From Ilex aquifolium (lineage: Eukaryota; Streptophyta; Magnoliopsida; Aquifoliales; Aquifoliaceae), in the NCBI GenBank assembly GCA_951799425.1, contig OX637402.1:12501-76500 (forward strand): DNA of 64,000 bases, given 5' to 3'. Position 1 is the stretch's first letter. Every line of letters begins with the position of its first letter. Below the pieces are notes generated by a model. It made no database searches and had not been told where the DNA came from. It was given only the letters and a program-made list of their open reading frames with translations. The position numbers and the translations under genes were made by a program. Positions 11,759-22,878 of the stretch are shown one piece after another.

Positions 11759-13380
11759 AAGCTTTGCTAGTCCCTAGCAAACAAAATGTAAAAGCAAGCA
11801 AACAAAAATAAACCTATACTAATTCCGCAATTGCATTTAGCACATGCAACAAGCCTTTAAACCCCTAGGTGATCCCTAGTGGACGAGTTTTGTCTCGTGA
11901 AGGTTTCCAGTGAAGGTACCTACAAACATCTTGCTAATATCCAATATTTAAAGTATATTCCCCTATCTTAACTAGCAATGAGATTTCAATAAAAAGCTAT
12001 GTTCAAAACATCCTAACTAAAAACACATGCAACACATTATAGCTTTAGATGCTATTCTAGAGTATTCACCTATACATTTCCTTTCAAAACTCGTGTGTGT
12101 GTGAACTGAACATGTAATTTAAGCATTTACACAACGGAATTCACATTCACGTGGCTATCCAAATTAAGCTTTGATGCAAAAACTCACCAAGGGTTTCTCT
12201 AAAAAATGAATAACTCAATGATTATCCTAGCATGCACTCCATGTGTATTTGTGAGATAGAATCTTATTCACAAACCAAAATGCTCACATATAATCCAAAA
12301 ATGAAGCACATGTATACAAATGAAACAACCTTGGCATAATCTCATGAAAGGAATGCTAGGGCATTAGATAGTAAAATTAACTTCTCTTTTTCTTTAAAAG
12401 TATGCATCCCCCATGCTTCTCTAGATCTTTTAGGACTTTCATGGGTTATAATGGGGCCTTGGGGTGATGTTGTGGTAAGGGAAACGAAGGATATAGGATA
12501 ACAAAGAGGGTTGTTCCGAGTGAGAGACATTAATCTTAGAAAAACACTTCCCTTTTATGGGATTTTGATTTTCACACCATCACCACACCCTTTGTTTCTT
12601 TTCTTTCTTTTCCTTTACATTTTTCCCTTTTCTTTTTCTCATTCTTTTTCTCCTTTTTCACTCCCTTTCTCTCCTTTTCTTGGATTTTCATTCTTTTTCC
12701 ATTGAACTCTTTTGAGTTTTAACATCCTTCATCCCTTTTGTTTGAATTTCCACACCATACTTCCTTTTCTTTTACGATCAAATCATATCCCGCTCTAGGA
12801 ACAACCAAGGTAAGGTAGATATTTATCATTTTCATTGGCTTGGTTACATGTGTGGCATAGAAACGAATTCAATTAAGGCTCAATCATGGCACTTGGGATA
12901 AATTTCACAAGAAAAAGGCTTAGGCTCAAAGCATTCAAAAAATGGCCTAAGATCATTTCTAGATAGGCATGGGAGAGCACATTGCATTTCAAGACAAAGT
13001 CAATCAACTACACAAATGCACCTAACCAAAACAAGCATAATGAGATTATTGAACAAATGTGAAATTTGAAAAATTGTTCCTTGAGTACATGTAAGTTCCC
13101 TCCAACAAGAATTGGCACTAAAGCTCACATGGGTTCTTACTCATCTCCACTATTCATGTCAAGCACTAAAATGTGAACTCAATCCGTAAATTACCCAAAT
13201 TACACATTCAAGGTGCACAATGGTTGAGTTTGAAAGAAAACACATATGTGATACTCAAGCACAGGATAAACTTCTATAATGTGCTCATGTATTCAAAGTT
13301 CAAAATGAAGATCAAACAATTCACAAATCCCATAACAATTAGGATAGAGGAATATAGTTCAATATTGACTATTTTTTACC

Positions 13381-13512
13381 AAAAATTGTCCAAAATTTTT
13401 CAAAATTTTCACATTTCCAACTTATTCTATACACAAAGTGGTGATTTTTCACAAAAATTGTCCAAAATTTTTCAAAATTTTCACATTTCCAACTTATTCT
13501 ATACACAAAGTG
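13381..13512. repeat. 72 bp tandem duplication in element B
   Basis: Two copies of an AT-rich unit beginning AAAAATTGTCCAAAA, at 13381 and 13453. The array units carry a single copy of the corresponding sequence (about 31078-31150 in unit 1). Confidence 0.85.
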
Positions 13513-13787
13513 ATGGAACATGTGAATGGTGCACCTCACCCCCCTACTTAAACTATGCATTGTCCTCAATGCACAAGGAATCATGCAATGAAAACAATGA
13601 AGGTAAAATGGGAAATGAGATACCCCTTTTTTTTTTTTTTATATATATATAAAAATAAAAGAGAAAATGAAACACACAAAGCTCATTTACACCCCCCAAC
13701 TTAGACTAGAACATGGGGGAGAAATGCTGGTGATGCCCTCAAAGCAGGTGGAGCAGCATTGCAGAGATTGGGTCTGTCAGGCAAACA

Positions 13788-13841
13788 GTACCGGTACTGG
13801 GTACCGGTACTGCGATTCCAGTAGACTTTTAGTACCGGTAC
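13788..13841. repeat. GTACCGGTAC palindromes in the internal region of B
   Basis: Perfect copies at 13788-13797, 13801-13810 and 13832-13841. The same palindrome is in both B LTRs. Confidence 0.9.
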
Positions 13842-14007
13842 TGTTCTGCTTTGTCTGCCAAACTACTCCCGCTGAAACATGCTTCATGTTAAAATCTAAA
13901 CTACAATGATACTCACCATTATACTACAATGACATGAAAAATAAAAATATAACAATAAAAGAGATATAACTACTATGTACATGGAAACAAAACAACAAGG
14001 GCTCATG

Positions 14008-14982
14008 TCAATCCGGCTTCAATTCGGATATGACCCTACGCCCATGGATTTTTTTGATTTTAAAATTTTTTTGTTGTATAAATGCCCTTTCACTCCAATC
14101 TATCCAACAATACAAAGGATAATGCTTCAAAAATCTCAACCGAACCAAGATGTATGCGAGTTTATGCAATACAACAAATGGAATATGCAATTTCTCATTA
14201 AGAACACTTGACTCCATTTCAATGCCCTCCCCAAGTTGAGAAATGTGAATCTCAACACCACTCAAAGATGGCAAAATGACCTTGGGCTCATTAGCCTCAT
14301 GTGAGATAATAACTTCATTAAATGTTTCACAATCTAGAGTGGTGGGAGATTCAACATCAATATGCATTTCAATGGGGGGATCATTCTCAATACATTGACT
14401 ATGCTCAAGGTGTTGTTCTTCATGCATAACAATTATAACATTAGTCAATGTATCAAGTTGTTGAGTTATTTGGGCATTGAATTCCATTTGGTTTTGCATA
14501 AACTCGCCTAATTGGGCATTGAATTCCAATTGGCATTGCATAAACTCGCAAAAAGTATTTTCCAATGCTTGTTCGGTTGAGTTCCCGTATGTTGGATATT
14601 GGGAGAATTCATTTGGTGGTGTGAGATTGGATGAAAAATCATGAGGTTCATTCTCCCAACCATAACTCGGATAACTCGGTGAAACATAATGGTTGGGGTA
14701 AAAGTTTTCGCATGCAAAGTCTTGAACCAGATCATTTAATGGGCATTCACTAGTGAGGTGTCCATTCTCACCACAAATTTCGCAAACGTATTCAAAATAA
14801 GGGGCATTTATTGGGCACTCACTAGTGATGTGTCCATACTCACCACAAATCTTGCATACGTTTTCAAAATAAGAGGCCATTCTTGGGCACTCACAAGTAA
14901 TGTGCCCATAGTCATCACAAATCTCACACACTTTTTCATAATATGGGGCATTTGATACATTTTCATAATAAGTATAAGACAT
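14008..14982 (-). CDS. Zinc-knuckle (nucleocapsid-like) ORF of element B, 324 aa
   Basis: The first ATG is at 14982; an upstream in-frame GTG extends the open frame to 14994 but is unlikely to be used. Three CX2CX4HX4C zinc knuckles lie at residues 19-32, 43-56 and 67-80, spaced exactly 24 residues, so the module arose by tandem duplication. They are followed by a Tyr/Pro/Asn-rich segment with SYGWENEPHDF, reminiscent of Athila-type Gag, then a Gln/Asn-rich helical stretch and an unrecognised C-terminal domain ending ISELKPD. A 12-13 residue internal repeat (EFMQ..EFNAQ) is absent from the array version. No capsid, protease or polymerase domain precedes or follows. The likely role is RNA binding or packaging. 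Divergence from the array ORF without loss of frame argues that the protein is maintained. Confidence 0.8.
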   Translation of the reverse strand: MSYTYYENVSNAPYYEKVCEICDDYGHITCECPRMASYFENVCKICGEYGHITSECPINAPYFEYVCEICGENGHLTSECPLNDLVQDFACENFYPNHYVSPSYPSYGWENEPHDFSSNLTPPNEFSQYPTYGNSTEQALENTFCEFMQCQLEFNAQLGEFMQNQMEFNAQITQQLDTLTNVIIVMHEEQHLEHSQCIENDPPIEMHIDVESPTTLDCETFNEVIISHEANEPKVILPSLSGVEIHISQLGEGIEMESSVLNEKLHIPFVVLHKLAYILVRLRFLKHYPLYCWIDWSERAFIQQKNFKIKKIHGRRVISELKPD

Positions 14983-15038
14983 AATGCAAAACACAAACTA
15001 AAACAAAATATTTACAAAAGAAACGACATACCTTGGCC

Positions 15039-15054
15039 CGTGATGAAAATCACG
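15039..15054 (-). other. Leader hairpin of element B
   Basis: CGTGATTTTCATCACG: a perfect 6 bp stem with a TTTC loop, between the primer site and the ORF, identical in the array units. The position suits a packaging or dimerisation signal; that role is inference. Confidence 0.55.
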
Positions 15055-15103
15055 AGACTTACCATGCCGCCCAAAATCACCCTTTGAACTCAACGCTTTA
15101 CCT

Positions 15104-15121
15104 TCCCCGGCAACGGCGCCA
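15104..15121 (-). promoter_or_regulatory. Primer-binding site of element B (tRNA-Asp)
   Basis: TGGCGCCGTTGCCGGGGA on the minus strand, three bases from the LTR end. It is complementary to the 3' end of plant tRNA-Asp, the primer typical of many Tat/Athila-type elements. Confidence 0.9.
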
Positions 15122-15124
15122 AAA

Positions 15125-16937
15125 TGATTGATTGGAAAACGCGTTGTTGTATCCTAACCTCTAAACATCATCCCTAAATGTGTGTATGGCTTATAGGAAT
15201 GGGTGAGTGTCACTCTCACTCGGAATGATGCAAAAGATTAGGCAACAACGGAATGGTGGTGGATGGAATTGTGGAATGAACAAAATATGTGGAATGAGAT
15301 GCGGTGTGCACAAAAATGCTCCCCAATCGAAAGGAGTCTTTTGTGGTCGTGTGTTTTACTTGGAAAATATTCCAAGGTCGTCTCCTCAGGGAAGGAAATG
15401 GAGTTTTGTGAAAGTGATTTTGCAAAAGTGAAAAGAAAGTGTAAAATCTTGTATTTGTGTTTTGGTGAGTTTTGTTCAAAATGAAAATGCAAGAAAGCAA
15501 GTGTTGGCTAATCCAAAGGGTTCATTCCAATGGGAATACCAAATCAACTCAAAGCCTTCGTCCGATTGAGCATGAATGAACGATTGATTCGGGGGAAGCT
15601 AGGGACGAGATTGGTGAGTATCTAAGCATAAACCGCGACTAGGCCTACGGAATATCAAAGGCTCACCAACTCATCCACTCTCAACCCCGTCAAACCGAAC
15701 CATTTGACTCTAAAGGGAGGAATGAAGAAGAGTTGAAAATGGTATTCCCAAGAGGAATTTTCCCTTGGATTAACCAACTTAAATCCTAGCTACTCATATT
15801 AAAAATGCAAGACAAGCATAATGTAGATGGACATGGAAGAGAAATGGAGATTTAAAGCATGAAACTTAACTTGAAGCAAGAAATCTAAAGCTATGAAGAG
15901 AAATATCCAAAACCCATTTTAAGCTAAAAATTAAGAACTTGAAAGCATAACAATGGTGAAATGTAAAGTGCAAGGCTAAACTTGAAATGTACTTCTAATA
16001 AATGGCATTAAAGACAGTAAAGGAAGCTTACAATATCCATACAAGACGTTACAAGATAAATGGATGGAAGAACATGTAAAAATCACAACTTTACTATTCA
16101 TCTCCTTCCTCACTAAAACTACTCTAAGCTTAGGTAGCCAACCCCTTACAAATGAATGGAATGCTGAATATAATGGAGTGTAGAGACATGCCAAAACGTC
16201 CAAGAGGCTCCCCCCTAGCTGTGTGTACGAGCTCCCATCAAGAGAGAGCTGAATGGATGGCTTGACAGGCTAGGAGATCATAGCCCTGACAGCCCACTTC
16301 TTTCCCATTCCTCCTTTAATGCATTGGCCTTTAAAGTCTTCCACTTGAGTGTAGGAGGCCTGTAAATGTGTAAGGAAATGTTGGGATAGGCGTGGGAGAA
16401 GTGTAGGTGGGACCCCCAAGCCTCAAAGTTGAGTTACAGGCTGTTTTCGCGACCAGAAGGTCCGGAGTACCGGTACTGTTTTTCTGCACTGGACCACCTT
16501 CGGTAGAATCGGCATAACTCTTGATCTAACCGTTGGATTGGGCTGAAATTTTGACACCAAACAGGAGATACCCATATATACAACTTTCATGTTTTTAACT
16601 TTTCCAAATTATGAGTAGATCATGGTCAAAATGGAGGAATTCCGAGGCAGTGCTTCCAATTGTTGCTGCAGCTGGTGCCCTTGTTCCCAAGCACCAATGC
16701 CTTCTTGATTTCTTCACTTTTAAGCCTCCAATTCTTCATGTATTATGTCCATGCCTTCAACACACATCCATCAAGGTTGCAATGTCCTAAAATCAATCAT
16801 TTAAGCTATAAAAGGTTGCAACATCAAAATATCAACATTATAGTTCAAAACGGCTAACTTCTAAACACTTATATGCAAAAGTTGAGTTGAAATGCTTGCA
16901 ATGAGGCCATGAAATATGCAAAATTACGCACTCATCA
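15125..16937 (-). repeat. 5' LTR of element B (1813 bp)
   Basis: Starts TGATGAGTGCG at 16937 on the minus strand and ends CAATCAATCA at 15125. It is very similar to the 3' LTR, so insertion was fairly recent. It has a single GTACCGGTAC palindrome (16467-16476). Confidence 0.92.
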
Positions 16938-17231
16938 CTTGGTTAAATGTGTGGCATGGAAAAGAATTTTCAACAAGGCTCAAACATGTCACTAGGGATG
17001 ATTTCACAAGAACAAGGCTAAGGCTCAAAATAGATCAAGGGTGGCCTAAGATCATTTCTAGATAGGCGTAGGGGAGCATTCTACATATCAAGACAAAGTC
17101 AATGAACTACCCAAATGCACCTAACCAAAACAAGCATAATGAGATTATTGAACAAATTTAGAATTTGAAAATTTGTTCCTAGAGTAAATGTAAGTTCCCT
17201 CCAACAAGGATTGACATTAAAACTTGATGCT
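16938..17231 (-). mobile_element. Remnant E (part 2)
   Basis: Continuation of 8991-9887 across element B, starting with the CTTGG target duplication. On the minus strand it contains CCTCCAACAAGG-type sequence and GAAATGATCTTAGGCCAC, matching the 3' internal region of B (about 12840-13110). Element A' cuts it at 17232. Confidence 0.7.
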
Positions 17232-18522
17232 TGATCCGAAATGTGTACACCCAAGTGCAGGCTGTCAAGCTGTAGTAATAATCCGGTTTGAGTCCGGAGT
17301 CGAATCCACAAGGAACTTTTGTTGATATTTCTGAGGTGAGCAGTGGAAGAGACCTATTGATTGTAACCTTTGAGATTTGCTGTGAGATATGAGTTTTTCT
17401 GGACAGAATATAAGATTCTTTCCAGGAAGATTTTCTTAACAAAATAGGTGCTAATAAAAAAAGTCACTCTTTAGTGCAAGGATCTGGACATGTAGCTAGT
17501 TATCCGGTTTGTCATAATTGTGCTTGATAACTCAATTAACTCCCGTGTCAACAGCAAGTTAATCGGAAGATAAAGATGGATTGTGAGAATTAAGAACATG
17601 ATTCCGATGTCTTTCTAGAAGTTTACAAGAATTGTCTGTGCCGAGACTTAACCCGTCTACAAACAAGCAAGTGTTTCTACAAGACATCCAATCATGATAT
17701 TAATATTCCATTCTTTAAATGAAGTACAATAAATGGGAAGATTGAGGGGTAGTCATGAAGATCTAGCCGGGGTACTTGCCTTGAACTGATGAGTCTTTCT
17801 ATGCAAGAGTCATCCGTGTCATAGAAAGAACCCACAATTATACAAAGTACCCTAGCTTTGCTAGATGCAATCAATCATCCAATAACAAGAGGAAATAAGC
17901 GTTAAGCATAGAAACATTGCACAAATATGATTCTCGGATAACTTATACATGCCCTTCTCCTCTTACTAAAGAGTGAATGAGAAACTACTCACTCTTCATG
18001 GCTTGGGTAAAGCTAGAAAAGTGAGTGATGCTCATCCCTCCAAGTAGAGAACTTATAAGATAAAGTAACAACAAATGTGTAGCCAATCTTTAACAAAGAA
18101 TGGGTGAATCACATTCCACCCTTCACGGCTTTGGTAAAGCTCTAGAAAAGTGGAAGAGTTTCACTCTTCTAAGAAAGAAAGAAGCGCAAGCAATGGAAGT
18201 GAAATGTATGAACAATAAAAGTAGAAGAAATCTAGTCACATTTGGAGGGTGGCTTCGTCAACCAAGAATTGGAGGGTTGCTTCCTCAACCAAAAGGTGAG
18301 CTATCTCTCTTCTATGCATGAAAAATGAAAGCATAAACATAAGCATAAACATAAAACTATTGTTATAACAAGCAAGAGATGTTGGACTAAAGCCAAACTA
18401 ATCTCTAAAATAAAGACTTCATACAAGGGAAATGAGCTAAATCTACAATGAGAGTGGGAGTCTAAGCCTCCATCAACTTTCCTACTTCCTACTTGGCTCC
18501 TATAACTCTCCAACAAGAGGAG

Positions 18523-18530
18523 TATTTATA
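18523..18530 (-). promoter_or_regulatory. TATA box of the A' LTR promoter
   Basis: TATAAATA on the minus strand, at the position equivalent to 2598-2605 in element A and downstream of the palindrome cluster. Confidence 0.6.
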
Positions 18531-18630
18531 GGCAAGAGGAGGAGACAAGGGGGGGGGGGGTGAAGGAATAGTGTTTGCCGCCCAAGTCCAAGTGAATAGT
18601 CAACAAATCTACTGCCAGTCTGTGAATAAT

Positions 18631-18995
18631 GTTCGAACGTGAGTTGGCCTTCGAACGTTCTTTCTGTTTTTTCACTAAGGGCGTTCGAACGTTTACTGCC
18701 GTTCGAACGTTTCTTCTGTTTTTGCACTGAGGGCGTTCGAACGCCAGATTTGCTTTGACCCTATCACTCGAGTAGTCTGGTGGTCTTCTGTGAGGTTCAG
18801 TTCCAACTCTTTGCAGTGGTCTGGTCTTCCATCAACTCAAGTGTACGTTCGAACGTGAGTTGGCATTCGAACGTGACACTCAAGTGCTTCAGAGCTCCAG
18901 TCTTCTTTCCTAACTGCAACACGCCTTCTCTTCAGCAGTTGAGTCTGCTACAGTGCAATGTGGACGTTCGAACGTGATTTGGCGTTCGAACGTTC
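18631..18995. repeat. CGTTCGAACG palindrome cluster in the A' LTR
   Basis: About nine copies, several paired with centres about 18 bp apart and linked by TGAGTTGGC or TGATTTGGC. One GGCGTTCGAACG half-pair is at 18731. Confidence 0.88.
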
Positions 18996-19176
18996 TGGCT
19001 GTGCTCCAAGCTTTTCCAATTTTGGCCCTAATGTGCTGGTGCTGCATCCAAGTGTGGTACTTGTTGTTCTTGGATCCTTGTTCAATTTAGGGCCTGAAAT
19101 GACATCACTTAAACTCCATTAAAGTACAATTAGTCTTAAAAAGTCATAATAACATGTCAATTTTAAGTACTAATCA

Positions 19177-20984
19177 CACTCCCCAACCTAAATATTGCTA
19201 GTCTCTAGTAATACGAAAAAGAAAAATCTACTCCTAATGCCATTTTTGTAGGTCATCCGGTTGCATTTAGCTTACGCAACAAGCCGTTGAACCACTAGGT
19301 TTACCCTAGCGGATGAGTGTTGTCTCGTGAGGGTTTCCAGGGAAGCTACCCACAAACTTCAGTCAAACAGATGTGCATAGGAGAGTGCTGACTAAAGTAA
19401 ATTAGCATCATGGTCGTTGGGACACCAGATTCTCAATTTTGACTTATGTCTCACACGTCCTTATTTCACAGGTATTCATTCTATGCAAAAATTATCATTT
19501 GTTACATTGGTATTTGAAATTCTCAATGCAGTAGGAATGATCATTCAAGCAACAGGAATTGTTGTGTAACAAATACTCCCTTTTATCACCTTCTATGGAT
19601 AGTTTCGATTTCACAAACCTCACATAGTATACCCTCAGCAAAATTTCACTCTGATTATAGTGACTTGTTTCTCACAGATCATGTAATCAGAAGATGGCCA
19701 ATCGAAAAATCACATGCACAATTTAGGAAAGGAGTGAAATTTTTAAGAAGCAACTACTTATGTTTGGCATAACCTCATGAAAGAATATTAACACAATTAA
19801 AAGGAATGCTATTTACCATATCCCAATTGTGATTATCAACACATGCATGTAACAGACTTGAGATCAAATAGGGCTTTTCATAGGTTGTAGCGTGGCCAGA
19901 GGTCAGTGGCTAACGAAACGACGTCAGGGATTTTCAAAAGCTATCTTTTGTTTACGTATTGTAGCACACATTTTTCTAACTTCTTGATATTCTGCCGAGA
20001 GATGACATTTCTTTCTTTCATTTTTCTCATTTTTCACTTTCTTGGCATGTTCTTGCCTTTTTGCTTCTTGTTTTGTTTCAACTCTTCTTGGATGATAATC
20101 TCGAATGCTTCTTTTTCTTTTTCTTTTTCTGTATCATCTTATAAAGAGGATGTAAGAAAATTAGATAGCCAAGGTATGTCAAGTATGTTTTCCTGTGGAT
20201 TGGTAATCATATAGGTTTATCACAGAAAATTTATATATTGATGGCTCAAACATGGCTAACGAGGGATAAATTTTGTCAAAGAAAGGTCTAAGGCTCAATA
20301 TTATATCAAAGATGGCCTAAGATCATTTCTCAAGCATGTGCACATGTATGTGTCGTATCCGATGATTCCTTATGGGATATGTCAGTAGATCACTTTTAAG
20401 TGCGTCAATCAAAGCAAGGTTAATGAGATCATTCAAAAATTGAGAGTGAACAGAATTTACTTGAGTAAACATTGATTGTCTCTCAAAAGCATCGTTAGGT
20501 TCGAAACTCACCCTGGTGTTCTTTGTTATCTCCACTGTGTATGTCGGGTTTTCCAGGGGGTATTGGTTATATACCAATTCTATTTTCGAGTCAGATCCTC
20601 CTGTACCTTTAAAATAACAAATATCGATGTACATATGAAAATTTAAGTATAGAGAGAATACCAATTTTTTTCAAGAAATGTGGTTTTAAGTCTCGGTTGA
20701 TAAATGGAGGCGTCAAACCGATCATGTGCAAATTTACTCTAGCGAGCATTCTTAATATCCACATTTGTTCCATCACCTTTTAATTTTTATGCTAAATCTA
20801 CAAATGCATTAAAACAAATAAAAGTGATAAATGGAACCATTCATTTCAAAATATCATCATTTAATATCAACGGTTCGATTCATTCACAATTGCACAAAAA
20901 CTTACAACTATCAAAGAAGAAATTCATAAAAAGAAGCACTTTAAACAAACATAAAAACAAGAACAAGAACAGAAATCCTATCTC
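19177..20984 (-). other. 3' non-coding region and PPT of element A'
   Basis: On the minus strand it ends in the polypurine tract TAGGTTGGGGAGTG (19177-19190). It is preceded by the CTAG-AGA-CTAG hairpin (about 19198-19212), the TTGCGT/ATGCAA hairpin (G-U wobble version, about 19263-19285) and a weakened ACGAG/CTCAT hairpin (about 19313-19330). CATGAGGTTATGCCA lies at about 19768-19782 and a purine-rich tract at about 20000-20130. No coding sequence recognised. Confidence 0.6.
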
Positions 20985-22079
20985 TCACTCTCCTCCTTGT
21001 GCACCATCTCCTCCATGTCCACCATGTCCACCCCTCAAAAGCCTAAGGATCTCATCCTGCTTAGCTTCAATGCTAAGCATGACGTCCAATAAGGAGCGTC
21101 GGGTGCTGGTGCTGGTGCTAGGTCCCGCCTCTACTGGCTGATCTCCCTCTCTCTCCATCTCATCAAGCTCCTCTTGTACCTCATCCATTCCGTGGGCCAG
21201 GGCCTCTTCTTGCCTTGCCGCTGGGCCGCCACTATGACTTTGGCTTCTCCGGAAGGAAGCCTTGTTCAGTGGCCCCATTGGCTTTTGGATTTCCATCTCG
21301 GGCTTCACCCTTACCCCATGTTTCTTGCACATTTCAGTCACCAAAGTAGCAAAAGGGAGTGCACTCCTCTTTACATCACACCCCTTCTTCATTTCATTCA
21401 GGATGAGAGAGGGGAGGTCGATGCTATGTCCTTTTCCAATGGCATACAAAAGTCGGGCCATGTCGGGTAAAATCTCATTCTTTCTTCCTACGGGAGCGAA
21501 GTTGGACACCGCAATCAAATTCATCATTTTATATTTGTCGGTGAGCTCCCCTTGCCTAAAAAATCTCCTCCCTGCCCATGAAAAGTTGGGTACTCCAGTC
21601 AGTTCCTTCCCCACCTCATTCATCACCACATTCTTCCTTGGGGGATAAGCGGGATTTGGCACCCGAGGCACCTCTTGACTTACTCCCCAAATGTAATCTT
21701 TATCAACGTCCACATGGACTCCCCTTACATACGTTCGAATTTTCCCCTCGATGATCTCGGCGTTGGAGTAAAACTCCCGCACCAAGTCGACTACGGCCTC
21801 ACCGCCGTTCCTCAAATAAAACAACCACCCCCTCCTTTCCATCTCCGCAAAGATCCCCAACTCCGCAAAATCAGTCAAAATCACATCTCTTTCACAAACA
21901 ATGGCTTTGTTTTGGTAGAAATTTTCAAACCTGTCTGCTTTTAGAGCTGTGAGAAACCGAGTCTTATCGTATCTCCTTGTGAGTGGTGGCATTCCTTCTC
22001 TCACCTCCACCACTTCTTCGACAAAATTTGGCTCTTGGGTGTTTGGGTTCTTCCTGGCAGAAAGCTTGACTCTTGGCAT
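20985..22079 (-). CDS. PF20167-like (Transposase_32, putative plant transposon protein) ORF, 364 aa
   Basis: The open frame extends upstream to 22385, but the leader part is palindrome-rich, so the ATG at 22079 (MPRVKLSARK) is the likely start. Residues about 35-260 carry the plant transposon-associated domain: RYDKTRFLTALKADRFENFY, then VVDLVREFYSNAEI, TYVRGVHVDV, and LPFATLVTEMCKKHGV near the end. The C-terminal part is acidic (EEALAHGMDEVQEELDEME), followed by a Ser/Thr linker, a short amphipathic helix (LLDVMLSIEA, QDEILRLL) and a Gly-rich tail. The frame has no stop or shift, unlike its neighbour pol. The domain is common next to plant Ty3/gypsy elements but has no established biochemical function. 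Its leader holds ten CGTTCGAACG palindromes, which makes a DNA-binding role worth testing. Confidence 0.75.
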   Translation of the reverse strand: MPRVKLSARKNPNTQEPNFVEEVVEVREGMPPLTRRYDKTRFLTALKADRFENFYQNKAIVCERDVILTDFAELGIFAEMERRGWLFYLRNGGEAVVDLVREFYSNAEIIEGKIRTYVRGVHVDVDKDYIWGVSQEVPRVPNPAYPPRKNVVMNEVGKELTGVPNFSWAGRRFFRQGELTDKYKMMNLIAVSNFAPVGRKNEILPDMARLLYAIGKGHSIDLPSLILNEMKKGCDVKRSALPFATLVTEMCKKHGVRVKPEMEIQKPMGPLNKASFRRSQSHSGGPAARQEEALAHGMDEVQEELDEMEREGDQPVEAGPSTSTSTRRSLLDVMLSIEAKQDEILRLLRGGHGGHGGDGAQGGE

Positions 22080-22309
22080 TTTTTCGATTTTTGAGTTGGA
22101 GGGTTTTGAAATCTTTGATTTCTTTGTGAAAATGGATCTTCTTGAAGTGGCAAATGTCTTGGGAGGGTAGATTTTTGGTGAAGATGGAGAATGGTTGGGG
22201 TTTTGGGATCTGGGTAGTGAAGAGTCTCCAAGGTTTTTCGGGTTTTCAGAAGTTTTGGAGGGTTTTGAAATGAAGAAGACGAGCCGGGCTTTTATAGCCT
22301 GAGTCGTAA

Positions 22310-22610
22310 TGTTCGAACGTTTGTGACGTTCGAACGTGGATAGAAGGATTTTAAACAGACCGTTCGAACGTGGTATGGCGTTCAAACGTGGTGAGCTCCC
22401 AGTACTTTTGTGTTCTGTCAGAGGCCAAAGTACTGTAAGTTATCTTCGTTCGAACGTTCTATTGGCGTTCGAACGTTAATCTCGTTCGAACGGTCTATTG
22501 GCGTTCGAACGGACTGAGCTCCCAGTACTTTTATGTTCCAGCAGAAGCTTCATCAGAGACTGAGTACTGTAAGCAGTCAACGTTCGAACGTTACCTGGCG
22601 TTCGAACGTT
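22310..22610. repeat. CGTTCGAACG palindrome block upstream of the PF20167-like ORF
   Basis: Ten copies in five pairs with centres 17-19 bp apart. Two longer modules repeat around them, each with GAGCTCCCAGTACTTTT and AGTACTGTAAG. The palindrome is identical to the one in the LTR of the same element. Confidence 0.88.
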
Positions 22611-22878
22611 GAACCAAAATTAAAGTTTTTCTCTACTACACTATATACAATCAAAGAAAAAAAAACACACAAATTTAAATCAAGAAAAACTAAGGCGTCT
22701 CAGGATGAACCCCTACCCACGCTTCAGGTTGGTATTTTGGGGCATTCCTTACTCGGCCCATATTTTCATTTCAGTCAAAAGAATTTATACAAAAAGATTT
22801 TTACACTTTTTTACAACAAATTCGGACCTTTGGCATTCACTCCCCCAACAAAAGTACAAATTTCTTACATAAAATTAT

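Larger units (their letters stand above)
11759..14007 (-). other. 3' non-coding region of element B
   Basis: Downstream of the zinc-knuckle ORF with no convincing coding sequence. In transcription order it holds three GTACCGGTAC palindromes (13788-13841), a PPT-like run near 13690-13700, a GCATTG/CAATGC hairpin plus PPT-like G run (13537-13572), a 72 bp tandem duplication (13381-13512), a purine-rich tract (about 12595-12690), CATGAGATTATGCCA near 12335, and the two small hairpins near 11845-11905. A (TA)n run lies at 13639-13652. Confidence 0.65.
9888..16937 (-). mobile_element. Element B: complete non-autonomous LTR retrotransposon (7050 bp), TSD CTTGG
   Basis: Two near-identical LTRs (15125-16937 and 9888-11745) flank a 3.4 kb internal region with a tRNA-Asp primer site, one zinc-knuckle ORF and a polypurine tract. 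CTTGG occurs on both sides (9883-9887 and 16938-16942). No protease, reverse transcriptase or integrase is present, so mobilisation must depend on another element. It is the closest complete relative of the array unit. Confidence 0.92.
17232..19176 (-). repeat. 3' LTR of element A' (1945 bp)
   Basis: On the minus strand starts TGATTAGTAC at 19176 and ends GGATCA at 17232. Five-base flank on the distal side is ATGCT (17227-17231, plus strand), which should recur at the unseen 5' end. CGTTCGAACG palindromes lie at 18631-18995 and a TATA box at 18523-18530. A run of G occurs at about 18551-18560. Confidence 0.88.

Noticed and set aside
13173..13652. 159-codon plus-strand ORF in element B
   Set aside because: It is antisense to the 3' non-coding region and is extended by the 72 bp duplication; the array has shorter versions.
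21174..21944. Plus-strand ORFs of 89-128 codons
   Set aside because: They are antisense shadows of the PF20167-like ORF.
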